Of a DNA stretch of 64,000 nt, positions 1 to 8,139 are shown in pieces. Source of the stretch: Glycomyces artemisiae. Lineage in GTDB: Bacteria > Actinomycetota > Actinomycetes > Mycobacteriales > Micromonosporaceae. The translations under genes were made by a program, and so were the position numbers. Each line of letters starts with the position of its first letter. The first letter of the stretch is position 1. Location of the stretch: contig NZ_PVTJ01000003.1 of the NCBI RefSeq assembly GCF_003002955.1, positions 372,001-436,000 of the forward strand, given 5' to 3'. The notes beneath the pieces are model-generated. The model did no database searches. It was not told the DNA's origin and saw nothing but the letters and a program-made list of their open reading frames with translations.

Positions 1-1
1 C

Positions 2-553
2 GGGAGTTCCACCGACGTCGGGAATCCCGAGAACGCGGTCACGGCCATGATGATCCGGTCCGAGGCCGCGGCCCGCGAGTCGGGGCTTCAATGGACCGCG
101 TTGCGGCCCAGCGGGTTCATGTCGAACACGCTGCGCTGGCTGCCGCAGCTCCGCGAAGGGGACGTGGTCCGCGCGCCGTGGGGCGACGTCCCCGTCGCCT
201 GCATCGACCCGGCCGACATCGCCGCTGTCGCGGTCGCCGCGCTCACCGACGACGCGCACGACGGGCGGGTCTACCGGCTCTCCGGTCCCACGGCGATGGT
301 GCCGGCCGAGCAGATCGCGGTCCTCGGCGAGGTGCTCGGCCGGCCGCTCCGCTTCGAGGGCCTCACGCTGGAGGAGACCCGGGCGGAGCTGGAGGCGACC
401 ATGCCCGACAAGTACGTGCGGGCGTTCTGGGAGTTCTACGTGGACGGCACGCTCGACGAGTCCGGGGTGTTCCCCGACGTCGAGCGAGTGACCGGCCGCC
501 CACCTCGAACGTTCGAGGAGTGGGCGCAGGGCCACTCGGGTGATTTCACGTGA
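2..553 (+). CDS. NAD(P)-binding NmrA/SDR-like protein (5' end outside window)
   Basis: The reading frame is open from base 2, so the gene begins before the window and only the C-terminal ~183 residues are present. Visible are the LRPSGFMSN segment, typical of atypical SDR/NmrA (NAD(P)H azoreductase-like) proteins, a substrate-side loop with VACIDPADIAAVAVAAL, and a C-terminal helical part (EEWAQ). The N-terminal GxxGxxG cofactor loop must lie upstream. The stop overlaps the GTG start of the CobW gene by 4 bp, so the two are probably co-translated. Family-level call only; the substrate is unknown. Confidence 0.75.
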   Translation, partial: GSSTDVGNPENAVTAMMIRSEAAARESGLQWTALRPSGFMSNTLRWLPQLREGDVVRAPWGDVPVACIDPADIAAVAVAALTDDAHDGRVYRLSGPTAMVPAEQIAVLGEVLGRPLRFEGLTLEETRAELEATMPDKYVRAFWEFYVDGTLDESGVFPDVERVTGRPPRTFEEWAQGHSGDFT

Positions 554-1593
554 TCGGCGGGCCCGTGGCCGAGCGGACCGCGGACCGGCGCGTGCCGGTG
601 GTCGTGCTCGCGGGCCATCTCGGCGCGGGCAAGACGACGCTGCTCAACCATCTGCTGTGCCGCCCGGGTGCCCGGGTCGGCGTGGTGGTCAACGACTTCG
701 GCGAGGTGAACGTGGACGCCGGGCTGGTGACCGGGCAGGTCGACGAGCCGGTCTCGATCGCCGGGGGCTGCCTGTGCTGCATCGAGGACCTGGGCGCGCT
801 CGACGCGGCGCTGGAGCGGCTGACGCATCCCCGGTTCGGGCTGGACGTCGTGATCGTGGAGGCGAGCGGGATCGCCGAGCCCGGGGCGCTGGCGAAGATG
901 GTCTACTTCAGCGGCGTCAAGCGGGTGCGGCCCGGCGGGGTGGTGGACGTGGTCGACGCCGTCGAGTACTTCAACACGGTGGACCGCAACACGAACCCGC
1001 CGTCCCGGTTCGCCGCCGCGACGCTCGCGGTGGTCAACAAGTGCGACCGGCTGCCGGAGGGCGAGGCCGAGGGCGCGCTGAGCGCGATCGAGGCGCGCAT
1101 CCGCACCGTCAACCCCGACATCCACATCGTGCGGACCTCAAGGGGCCGTGTCGATCCCGAGCTGGTGTACGACACGGCCTCGGCGGTCGACCCCGAGGAC
1201 GAACTCCCCCTTGCCGCTCTGGCGCGCGAGGCGCACGGCCACGAGGCGGGGCACTCGCACGCGCGGTCGGTGACCGTGCGGACGGCCGGGCCGGTCGGCC
1301 CGGCCGCGCTCCTGGAGCTGCTGGAGCAGCCGCCGCCGGGCGCCTACCGCATGAAGGGCGTGCTCCCGGTGGCGACGGGGTCGCGGCCGCGCGGCGTCCT
1401 CGTGAACGTCGTGGGCGGTCAGATCGACATCGCCGCGCACCGGGCGGGTCCGGGCGGCGAGCTGGTCGCGATCGGGGCCCATTTGGACGCCGAGGCGGCG
1501 CGGGCCCGGATCGAGGCCGCGCTCGCGCCCGCGGCCGGCGCCGATCCCGAGGGCCTGCGCAGGCTCATGCGGTATCGGCGCGAGGCCGGTTAG
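550..1593 (+). CDS. CobW/COG0523-family G3E GTPase (metal chaperone)
   Basis: A 347-residue protein. The N-terminal G domain has Walker A GHLGAGKTT (~residues 22-30), the family metal-site motif GGCLCC (~73-78), EASG switch and VNKCD base-recognition motif (~158-162). A CobW C-terminal domain follows. A histidine-rich linker (HGHEAGHSHA, ~232-241) separates the two, as in zinc-linked COG0523 members. These proteins use GTP to load metal (often Zn or Co) into target enzymes. The GTG start is chosen because it overlaps the upstream stop (GTGA). The metal is not proven, but the His-rich linker and the azt zinc locus elsewhere in the window make zinc plausible. Confidence 0.85.
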   Translation: MIGGPVAERTADRRVPVVVLAGHLGAGKTTLLNHLLCRPGARVGVVVNDFGEVNVDAGLVTGQVDEPVSIAGGCLCCIEDLGALDAALERLTHPRFGLDVVIVEASGIAEPGALAKMVYFSGVKRVRPGGVVDVVDAVEYFNTVDRNTNPPSRFAAATLAVVNKCDRLPEGEAEGALSAIEARIRTVNPDIHIVRTSRGRVDPELVYDTASAVDPEDELPLAALAREAHGHEAGHSHARSVTVRTAGPVGPAALLELLEQPPPGAYRMKGVLPVATGSRPRGVLVNVVGGQIDIAAHRAGPGGELVAIGAHLDAEAARARIEAALAPAAGADPEGLRRLMRYRREAG

Positions 1594-1602
1594 CCAAGGG
1601 CC

Positions 1603-3321
1603 TCAGTGGGATTCGCGGTGGACTTCGGCGCCGCTGGATCCTTGGAGGAAGTCGAGGTCGGCGCCGGTGTCGGCCTGGGTGACGTGGTCGATGTACAGGC
1701 GCTCCCAGCCGCGCGCGGGCTTCGCGTAGCCGTCGACGGTGGCGGTGTTGGGGACGCGGGCCGCGAGTTCGTCGGCGGGCACGTCGAGGTCGAGGCGCCG
1801 GGCGGCGACGTCGAGGATCACGGTGTCGCCCGTGCGGACCAGCGCGAGGGGCCCTCCGGCGGCGGCCTCGGGGGTGACGTGGAGGACGACGGTGCCGTAG
1901 GCGGTGCCGCTCATGCGCCCGTCGCAGATGCGGACCATGTCCCGGACCCCTTGGGCGAGCAGCTTCTTGGGCAGCGGCAGGTTGGAGACCTCCGGCATAC
2001 CGGGGTAGCCCTTGGGACCGCAGCCGCGCAGGACGAGGACGGTGTCGGCGTCGACGTCCAGGTCGGGGTCGTCGATGCGGTCGCGGAAGTCCTCGATCGA
2101 GTCGAACACGAGGGCCCGGCCGCGGTGCTGGAGCAGGTGCGGGGAGGCCGCGGACGGCTTGACGAGGGCCCCGCCGGGGGCGAGGCTGCCGCGGAGCACG
2201 GCGATCCCGGCGGCCTTCTGGAGCGGTCGCTCACGCGGCGAGATGACGTCCTCGTCCCAGATCCGGGCCTCGTCCAGGTAGGACACGAGCGGTTCGCCGG
2301 TGATGCTGAGCGCCTCGGGGTCGAGCAGGTCGCGGACTTCGCGAAGCACGGCGAGGAAGCCGCCGGCGCGATGGAGGTCGTCCATGAGGTACTTCCCGGC
2401 CGGGCGGAGGTTGACCAGGAGCGGGACGTCGGCGCCGATGCGGTCGAAGTCGTCGACGGTGAGGTCGATGCCGAGGCGCCCGGCGATGGCGAGGAGGTGG
2501 ACGACCGCGTTGGTGGAGCCGCCGATGGCGGCGAGGGCGACGATCGCGTTGTGGAAGTTGGCCTTCGTGAGGAACGTGGAGGGGCGGCGGTCGGCGGCGA
2601 TGAGGTCGACGGCGAGCTTCCCGGCGCCGTGGGCGGCTTCGAGGAGGCGCGCGTCGGGGGCGGGGGTCCCGGCGAGGCCGGGGACGGTCATGCCGAGGGC
2701 CTCGGCGACGAGCGCCATCGTGGAGGCCGTGCCCATGGTGTTGCAGTGGCCCTTGGAGCGGATCGTGGCCGACTCGGACTTGAGGAAGTCGGCCTGGCTG
2801 AGGGTCCCGGCGCGGACTTCCTCGGACAGGCGCCACACGTCGGTGCCGCAGCCGAGGGCCTCGCCCCGGAAGTGCCCGGTGAGCATCGGGCCGCCGGGGA
2901 CGACGACCGCGGGCAGGTCCACTGAGGCGGCGGCCATGAGGAGCGCGGGGATCGTCTTGTCGCAGCCGCCGAGGAGGACGACGCCGTCGACGGGGTTGGC
3001 GCGGAGCATCTCCTCGGCGTTCATCGCGGTCATGTTGCGCCACAGCATGGCCGTGGGCTTGACGAGGGTCTCGCCGGGCGCGGTCACCGGGAGGTTCAGG
3101 GGGATGCCGCCCGCTTCGTAGACGCCGTGCTTGACGGACTGCGCGACCTCGTCGAGGTGGGCGTTGCAGGGCACCAGCTCGGAGGCGGTGTTCGCGATGG
3201 CGATCTGGGGGCGGCCCTGGAACGCGCTGTCGGGCACGCCCCGGCGCATCCATGCCCGGTGGATGTACGCGTTCCGGTCGGTGCCCTCGTACCACTCGGC
3301 GCTCCGAAGTTGCGATTCCAT
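1603..3321 (-). CDS. IlvD/EDD-family sugar-acid dehydratase (L-arabinonate/D-xylonate type)
   Basis: 572 residues. The three Fe-S ligand cysteines of the IlvD/EDD family are in place: PCNAH (Cys52), GGCDK (Cys120) and GHCNTMGT (Cys193). The N-terminus (SAEWYEGTDRNAYIHRAWM, GRPQIAIANTASELVPCNAH) resembles sugar-acid dehydratases more than branched-chain IlvD. The likely reaction is removal of water from an aldonate to a 2-keto-3-deoxy acid. It is convergent with cobW (9-bp gap) and divergent from the ppGpp synthetase. A role in arabinose or xylose oxidation would match the arabinan locus 9 kb away, but that link is inferred. True dihydroxy-acid dehydratase activity is the main alternative. Confidence 0.8.
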   Translation of the reverse strand: MESQLRSAEWYEGTDRNAYIHRAWMRRGVPDSAFQGRPQIAIANTASELVPCNAHLDEVAQSVKHGVYEAGGIPLNLPVTAPGETLVKPTAMLWRNMTAMNAEEMLRANPVDGVVLLGGCDKTIPALLMAAASVDLPAVVVPGGPMLTGHFRGEALGCGTDVWRLSEEVRAGTLSQADFLKSESATIRSKGHCNTMGTASTMALVAEALGMTVPGLAGTPAPDARLLEAAHGAGKLAVDLIAADRRPSTFLTKANFHNAIVALAAIGGSTNAVVHLLAIAGRLGIDLTVDDFDRIGADVPLLVNLRPAGKYLMDDLHRAGGFLAVLREVRDLLDPEALSITGEPLVSYLDEARIWDEDVISPRERPLQKAAGIAVLRGSLAPGGALVKPSAASPHLLQHRGRALVFDSIEDFRDRIDDPDLDVDADTVLVLRGCGPKGYPGMPEVSNLPLPKKLLAQGVRDMVRICDGRMSGTAYGTVVLHVTPEAAAGGPLALVRTGDTVILDVAARRLDLDVPADELAARVPNTATVDGYAKPARGWERLYIDHVTQADTGADLDFLQGSSGAEVHRESH

Positions 3322-3574
3322 GCCGTCGGCCTCCGCGTCGTTGCTCGGTTGAACGGATCACGGCGAGCATACGGTTGCCAAGGCGAAAAAGCGAGCCCTG
3401 ATCGCGTAGGCGTGCGCCTTGTTCCTCCGAGAGCCGAGCGCCCGCCGCTTGAGACGGATGCCACATGTCGTGACCGAGATGACGATGTCGATGCTGTCCG
3501 CGGCCGTGACGGGCGCATACGCTCGAATCGTGGATGCAATCCGAAGCGGGTACGACACCGGCGAACACGAGAGC

Positions 3575-4309
3575 ATGGCGCCCGACGCGCACATGGTCGC
3601 GTACGCCCGCCAGATGCGCGAGGACTTCTCCCGCTTCATGATGGCGTACCAGTTCGGCGTGGAGGAAGTGCTCACCAAGGTGGGCATCCTGCGCAAGGAG
3701 TTCCTCTACCTGCACCGGTACAACCCCATCGAGCACATCACCTCCCGCATCAAGTCCCCCGAGAGCATCCTCGACAAGGTCGCCCGGCGCGGCCTCGCGC
3801 CCTCGCTCGACTCGATCCGCGAGCACATCACCGACATCGCGGGCGTGCGCATCACCTGCAGCTTCATCGCCGACACCTACCGGGTGCTCGACGCGCTCAC
3901 CTCCCAGGACGACGTGCGGGTGCTCACCGTCAAGGACTACATCGCGCAGCCGAAGCCCAACGGGTACAAGAGCCTCCACGCGATCATCGAGATCCCCGTG
4001 TTCCTCTCCACCGGGCCCGTGCCCGTCACCGTCGAGGTCCAGATCCGCACCATCGCGATGGACTTCTGGGCGAGCCTGGAGCACAAGATCTTCTACAAGT
4101 ACGACGGCGACGTGCCCGCGCACCTGGCCGACGAGCTCTCCGAGGCCGCGGCGGCGGCCGAGCACCTCGACCGGCGCATGGAGCAGCTCCACGCCGAGGT
4201 CCACGGCTCCACCGCCGCCATCGCGAACGAGCCCGCCAGCACCGAGCTCGACGAGGCCCTGCTCCAGCGCCTCTGGGAGCTGTCGCAGCGGCACGCCGAG
4301 GCGAACTGA
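3575..4309 (+). CDS. RelA/SpoT-domain GTP pyrophosphokinase (small alarmone synthetase type)
   Basis: Synthetase-only protein of about 244 residues. Seen are RIKSPESILDK, DIAGVRITCSF, KPNGYKSLHAI and VEVQIRTIAMDFWASLEH, which build the (p)ppGpp synthetase active site. There is no HD hydrolase, TGS or ACT domain, so it can make but not degrade alarmone. Close family members begin just before the REDFSRFMM segment, which supports ATG 3575. In-frame ATGs at 3458, 3479, 3485 and 3491 and a TTG at 3419 are alternatives, and none has a clear Shine-Dalgarno. The 253 bp between this start and the divergent dehydratase holds the promoters. The 3' end is 8 bp from a convergent monooxygenase. Confidence 0.87.
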   Translation: MAPDAHMVAYARQMREDFSRFMMAYQFGVEEVLTKVGILRKEFLYLHRYNPIEHITSRIKSPESILDKVARRGLAPSLDSIREHITDIAGVRITCSFIADTYRVLDALTSQDDVRVLTVKDYIAQPKPNGYKSLHAIIEIPVFLSTGPVPVTVEVQIRTIAMDFWASLEHKIFYKYDGDVPAHLADELSEAAAAAEHLDRRMEQLHAEVHGSTAAIANEPASTELDEALLQRLWELSQRHAEAN

Positions 4310-4317
4310 CCCTCCCG

Positions 4318-5490
4318 CTACTTGGCGGTGCGGGCCGCCCGCGCCATGAGCTTGCGGACGGGGGCCAGGCGCATGGCGCGCATCGCCGTCTCGTTCATCC
4401 AGATGTGGCCCTTGGTGGGCGGCGCGAACTGGACCATGCCGCGGCGGGCGAGGGCCTGCCGCCTGCGGACCTCGGGACGCAGGTTCGATTCCCATGAGGA
4501 CAGTGCGGTGGCGATGTCGACTTCCCGTTCGAGGGCGTCGCCGAGGCGGTCGGCGCCGCTCATCGCCAGGGCCGCACCGTATCCGGCGAAGAGGGTGACG
4601 CACCAGGCGGCGTCGCCGAGGAGGACGACGCGGCCGCGGCTCCAGGCGTCCATGCGGATCTGGGACGCGGAGTCGAAGTAGGCGGGGTCCGGATTCTCGC
4701 GCAGGCGCCGCAGGGCGTCGGGGACGCCGCCGCCGAGGTCGCCGAAGGCTTCCGAGAGCGCTTGGGCCGCACCGAGTTCGAGTTGCGCGGCGGTGTCGTC
4801 GGTGCGGTAGGCGAAGAACGCGGAGGACCGGCCGGGGCCGAGGCTGATGAGTGCGGCGGTGCGGCCGACGCCGATGAACGTGGTGCCGGTGCCTTCGTCA
4901 AGGCCGAGCGGGGGCCCGTCGAGCGGGAGGGCGCCGACCATGTGGCCCATGTCGACCAGGTGGTCGGCTTCGGGTCCGAAGACGAGCGCGCGGGTGGCGG
5001 AGTGGAGGCCGTCGGCGCCGACGAGGAGGTCGGCGCGCTCGGTGCGGCCGTCGGAGAGGGCCGCGGTGACGCCGCCTGAGTCCTGGTCGATCTCGGTGAC
5101 GGTGGTGCCGAAGCGGAACTCGGCGGTGTCTCGGACCGCTTGGTACAGCACGGTTTCGAGGTCGCCGCGGAAGACCGTGAGGGCGCGGGGCCCGACCGCG
5201 GCGGCCACGACCTCCTCGGGGACGGCGAACTTCGCGGTGCCGTCGGCGCCGACGATGATCGAGGTGAACAGGCCCAGGTCGCGCTCCTTGAGCGCGGGGA
5301 CGAGGCCGAGGTGCTCGGCGGCGTCGAAGCCGCCGTCGACCAGGTTGATCATGTAGCCGCCGCTGCGGCGCTCGGGGGCGCGCTCGACCACGAGCGTGCG
5401 CCATCCGGCGCGGTGCAGGCGGAGGGCGGCGGCCAGTCCGGCGATGCCCGCGCCGACGATCAGCGCGCGCCGCTGTCCCGGGGTTCCCAT
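4318..5490 (-). CDS. FAD-dependent monooxygenase (PHBH/TetX-like)
   Basis: 390 residues with an N-terminal FAD dinucleotide fold (VGAGIAGLAAALRLHRAG, ~residues 12-29, then VVER), the mid-protein DLLVGADGLHSATR segment binding FAD/NADPH, and the second FAD motif GRVVLLGDAAWC (~residues 288-299). This is the group A aromatic hydroxylase architecture (flavin monooxygenase; tetracycline-inactivating enzymes are cousins). It is divergent from a TetR gene, with a long palindrome between them, so it is probably repressed by that TetR and induced by a small aromatic or drug-like ligand. The substrate cannot be read from the sequence. Confidence 0.85.
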   Translation of the reverse strand: MGTPGQRRALIVGAGIAGLAAALRLHRAGWRTLVVERAPERRSGGYMINLVDGGFDAAEHLGLVPALKERDLGLFTSIIVGADGTAKFAVPEEVVAAAVGPRALTVFRGDLETVLYQAVRDTAEFRFGTTVTEIDQDSGGVTAALSDGRTERADLLVGADGLHSATRALVFGPEADHLVDMGHMVGALPLDGPPLGLDEGTGTTFIGVGRTAALISLGPGRSSAFFAYRTDDTAAQLELGAAQALSEAFGDLGGGVPDALRRLRENPDPAYFDSASQIRMDAWSRGRVVLLGDAAWCVTLFAGYGAALAMSGADRLGDALEREVDIATALSSWESNLRPEVRRRQALARRGMVQFAPPTKGHIWMNETAMRAMRLAPVRKLMARAARTAK

Positions 5491-5508
5491 GTGCGTCTCC
5501 TCACGAGT

Positions 5509-5547
5509 ATGAGCATGTGTTCATTCTCAGTATGAACGACTGCTCAT
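5509..5547. promoter_or_regulatory. Palindromic operator between monooxygenase and TetR gene
   Basis: A 39-bp near-symmetric element. The outer arms ATGAGCA (5509-5515) and TGCTCAT (5541-5547) are exact inverted repeats. The inner arms TGTTCAT (5518-5524) and ATGAACG (5532-5538) match at six of seven positions, around a 7-bp centre. It sits between two divergent starts, which is the expected position of the TetR operator. Confidence 0.65.
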
Positions 5548-5592
5548 TCCGGTTGCGCACGGGCCGGGGCTAGCGTCGATACACTGGAGCGC

Positions 5593-6183
5593 GTGCCCCG
5601 AGGAATCGCGATACCCCAGCTCAGGCAGCATCTGTTCGCCGCCGCGGACACCGTGGTGCTGCGCGAGGGCGCGGCGAAGCTCTCCGGGCGGGCCGTGACG
5701 GCGGAGGCCGGGGTCGCCACCGGGCTGATCTACACGCACTTCGCGGACTTCGACGGGTTCCTGGCCGCCTACGCGGTCGACCGGTCCTTCACGATCGCGG
5801 CGGCGCCCGCGTTCCATGAGCGCGTCGGCACCGGCGAGGTCGGAACGAACCTCGCCGACGGGCTCGCCGCGATGCCGCGGCCGGGGCTCACGGCCCTGGC
5901 GCGGCTGCTGGCGATGCGGCCCGATTTGACGGCACGGGTCGAGGACGTCTTGGGCGCGGGCGGCTCGGGCTTCGACGCGGTCGAGCGCGCCGCCGCCGAA
6001 TACCTCGCGGCGGAACAAGGTCTGGGCCGCTTGTCGGAGGCGGCCGATCCGGCGGCGCTGGCGCTGGCCGCGGTGAGCGTGCTCCACCGGCTCGTCCTCG
6101 CCGGGTCGGTGGACGCCGAACGGCTGCGGAGCGCGGTCACGGCGCTGGTCGCGGGCACCGCGGGGGCGCACGGCGCCCCTTGA
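5593..6183 (+). CDS. TetR/AcrR-family regulator
   Basis: 196 residues from a GTG start with GGAG at 5585-5588. The N-terminal helix-turn-helix is AVTAEAGVATGLIYTHFADFD (~residues 35-55), followed by an all-helical ligand domain. It is divergent from the flavin monooxygenase, and the palindrome at 5509-5547 is its likely operator. It probably represses the monooxygenase and itself until an effector binds. Convergent with the RibD-C reductase (4-bp gap). Confidence 0.85.
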   Translation: MPRGIAIPQLRQHLFAAADTVVLREGAAKLSGRAVTAEAGVATGLIYTHFADFDGFLAAYAVDRSFTIAAAPAFHERVGTGEVGTNLADGLAAMPRPGLTALARLLAMRPDLTARVEDVLGAGGSGFDAVERAAAEYLAAEQGLGRLSEAADPAALALAAVSVLHRLVLAGSVDAERLRSAVTALVAGTAGAHGAP

Positions 6184-6187
6184 CCCG

Positions 6188-6745
6188 CTAGCGCTTCGGC
6201 TCGAACCGCAGCGCGGTCGCGCCCGAGGCGAACTCCCGGCGGCCCACCAGGGCCAGGTCGACGTAGGCGGCGAGGCCCTTGAACGGCGTGGGCCCGTGGC
6301 CCGCGATGCGCGGGTGGACGATGAACTCGTACTCGTCGATGAGCCCGGCGTCGGCCAGCGCGAGCGGCAGGGTCACGCCGCCGACGTAGAGGCCGTTCAC
6401 GTACTCGTCCTTGAGGCGCCGCACGGATTCGACGAGATCGCCTTCCACGAGCTGCGCGTTCCAGTCGGGGTTGTCGAGGGTGCTGGAGACGACGTGCTTG
6501 GGCTTGGCGTCGATGGTCCGCGCGAACTCCGCCAGCGACGGGGTCATCCAGTCGGGCAGGTCGCCGGATTCCGGCAGCCGCCACGCCTCCTCCATCATCT
6601 GGTAGACGACGCGGCCGAAGAGGAGGGCGTCGGCGCGGTCGATGATCTCGGCCGAGTATTGGTGCAGCTCGTCGTCGGCGAGGCCGGCGCGGTGGTCGCA
6701 GCAGCCGTCCACAGTGACGTTGATCGAGTATCTGAGTGCTCCCAT
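6188..6745 (-). CDS. Dihydrofolate reductase-family protein (RibD C-terminal domain)
   Basis: 185 residues counted from ATG 6745 (MGALRYSINVTVDG), where the RibD-C/DHFR-like fold starts. The longer open frame upstream is proline/arginine-rich noise. Typical features are LLFGRVVYQMM (~residues 41-51), KPKHVVSSTL, and GLYVGGVTLPLALADAGLIDEY, which form the NADPH-binding half. Such stand-alone proteins are common in actinomycetes and their substrates are mostly unknown. It is not expected to be the housekeeping DHFR or riboflavin enzyme. Confidence 0.82.
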   Translation of the reverse strand: MGALRYSINVTVDGCCDHRAGLADDELHQYSAEIIDRADALLFGRVVYQMMEEAWRLPESGDLPDWMTPSLAEFARTIDAKPKHVVSSTLDNPDWNAQLVEGDLVESVRRLKDEYVNGLYVGGVTLPLALADAGLIDEYEFIVHPRIAGHGPTPFKGLAAYVDLALVGRREFASGATALRFEPKR

Positions 6746-6945
6746 GGCGGGAGCGTAGCAACGGGGGCCGACACGGGCCGGGTCTTCGCGGTGGCGCGGC
6801 GGGGGACGTTCGGGTGGTCGGATTGTCCAGTCGGTTCGCGGTTTCGCTGGCATGAAGTGCACGGATCTACCAGTCGGAGGCGGCACTCTTGCCAATGTCC
6901 GGCGGATGCGGTGTCCTTAGCGCGGCATCGGATGGAGGAGGCGAC

Positions 6946-8139
6946 TTGGCGTACTACCGCAGCATCGGCAGCGTGCCGCCGAAGCGGCACACCCAGCACC
7001 GCACGCCCGACGGCGGCCTGTACCGCGAGGAGCTCATGGGCGAGGAGGGGTTCTCCTCGGACTCCTCGCTGCTCTACCACTCCGGGATCCCCTCGGCGAT
7101 CGTGGACGCGTCCCCGTGGGACGTCCCCGGGCAGGCCACCGAGGAGCACCGGCCCCTCAAGCCGCGGCATTTCAAGCTGCACGACCTGACGGACCCGGAC
7201 TGGAAGGCCGTCGACGCGGTCACCGGTCGCCGGCTCGTGCTCGGCAACGCGGACGTGCGGATCTCCTATGTGGTCGCCGGTGAGGCGTCGCCCTTGTACC
7301 GCAATGCGGTCGGGGACGAGTGCGTGTACGTCGAGTCGGGGGCTGCGGCCGTGGAGACGGTGTTCGGGGTGCTGAGCGCGCGCCGGGGCGATTACGTCGT
7401 CATCCCCCGCGCGACGACCCACCGGTGGGTCCCGGCCGGGCCGGAGCCGCTGCGGCTGTACGCGATCGAGGCGAACTCGCACATCACGCCCGCGAAGCGG
7501 TACCTGTCGCGGTACGGGCAGCTGCTGGAGCACGCCCCGTTCTGCGAGCGCGACCTCCACGGACCGGACGAGCCGTTCACCGTCGCGGGCGAGGACGTCG
7601 AGGTGCTCGTCAAGCACCGCGGGTCGCGCGGCATCACCGGGACCAGGTACGTGTACGCGACCCACCCGTTCGACGCGGTCGGCTGGGACGGGTGCCTGTA
7701 CCCGTACACGTTCAACATCGGGGACTTCGAGCCGATCACCGGCCGCGTGCACCAGCCGCCGCCCGCGCACCAGGTGTTCGAGGGGCAGAACTTCGTGATC
7801 TGCAACTTCGTGCCGCGCAAGGTGGACTACCACCCGCTGGCCGTCCCCGTCCCGTACTACCACTCCAACGTGGACTCCGACGAGGTGATGTTCTACTGCG
7901 GCGGGGACTACGAGGCGCGCAAGGGCTCGGGGATCGGGCAGGGCTCGGTCAGCCTGCACCCGGGCGGGCACAGCCACGGCCCGCAGCCGGGGGCGATGGA
8001 GCGGTCGCTCGGCGCGGAGTTCTTCGACGAGCTGGCGGTCATGGTCGACACGTTCCGGCCCCTCGAACTCGGCGAGGGCGCCGCGGCCAGCGAGGACCCG
8101 GGGTACGCGTGGACGTGGGCGGGCCGGGGGCCGCGTTGA
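6946..8139 (+). CDS. hmgA: Homogentisate 1,2-dioxygenase
   Basis: 397-residue cupin dioxygenase that opens the ring of homogentisate with O2 and Fe(II) to maleylacetoacetate in tyrosine/phenylalanine breakdown. It has the family N-terminus AYYRSIGSVPPKRHTQHR, the cupin metal region, and the C-terminal FYCGGDYEARKGSG with GSVSLHPGGHSHGPQPGA, which carries the Fe-ligand histidines. Start: TTG at 6946, because it follows GGAGGAG (6934-6940) at good spacing and matches the family N-terminus. ATG 6889/6895 would add unsupported residues. The stop overlaps the next gene. First gene of the hmgA-unknown-fahA operon. Confidence 0.9.
   Translation: MAYYRSIGSVPPKRHTQHRTPDGGLYREELMGEEGFSSDSSLLYHSGIPSAIVDASPWDVPGQATEEHRPLKPRHFKLHDLTDPDWKAVDAVTGRRLVLGNADVRISYVVAGEASPLYRNAVGDECVYVESGAAAVETVFGVLSARRGDYVVIPRATTHRWVPAGPEPLRLYAIEANSHITPAKRYLSRYGQLLEHAPFCERDLHGPDEPFTVAGEDVEVLVKHRGSRGITGTRYVYATHPFDAVGWDGCLYPYTFNIGDFEPITGRVHQPPPAHQVFEGQNFVICNFVPRKVDYHPLAVPVPYYHSNVDSDEVMFYCGGDYEARKGSGIGQGSVSLHPGGHSHGPQPGAMERSLGAEFFDELAVMVDTFRPLELGEGAAASEDPGYAWTWAGRGPR

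Noticed and set aside
4482-4493. GGTTCGATTCCC, resembling a tRNA T-arm
   Set aside because: It lies inside the well-supported flavin monooxygenase gene, and no acceptor stem, D-arm or anticodon arm can be built around it.
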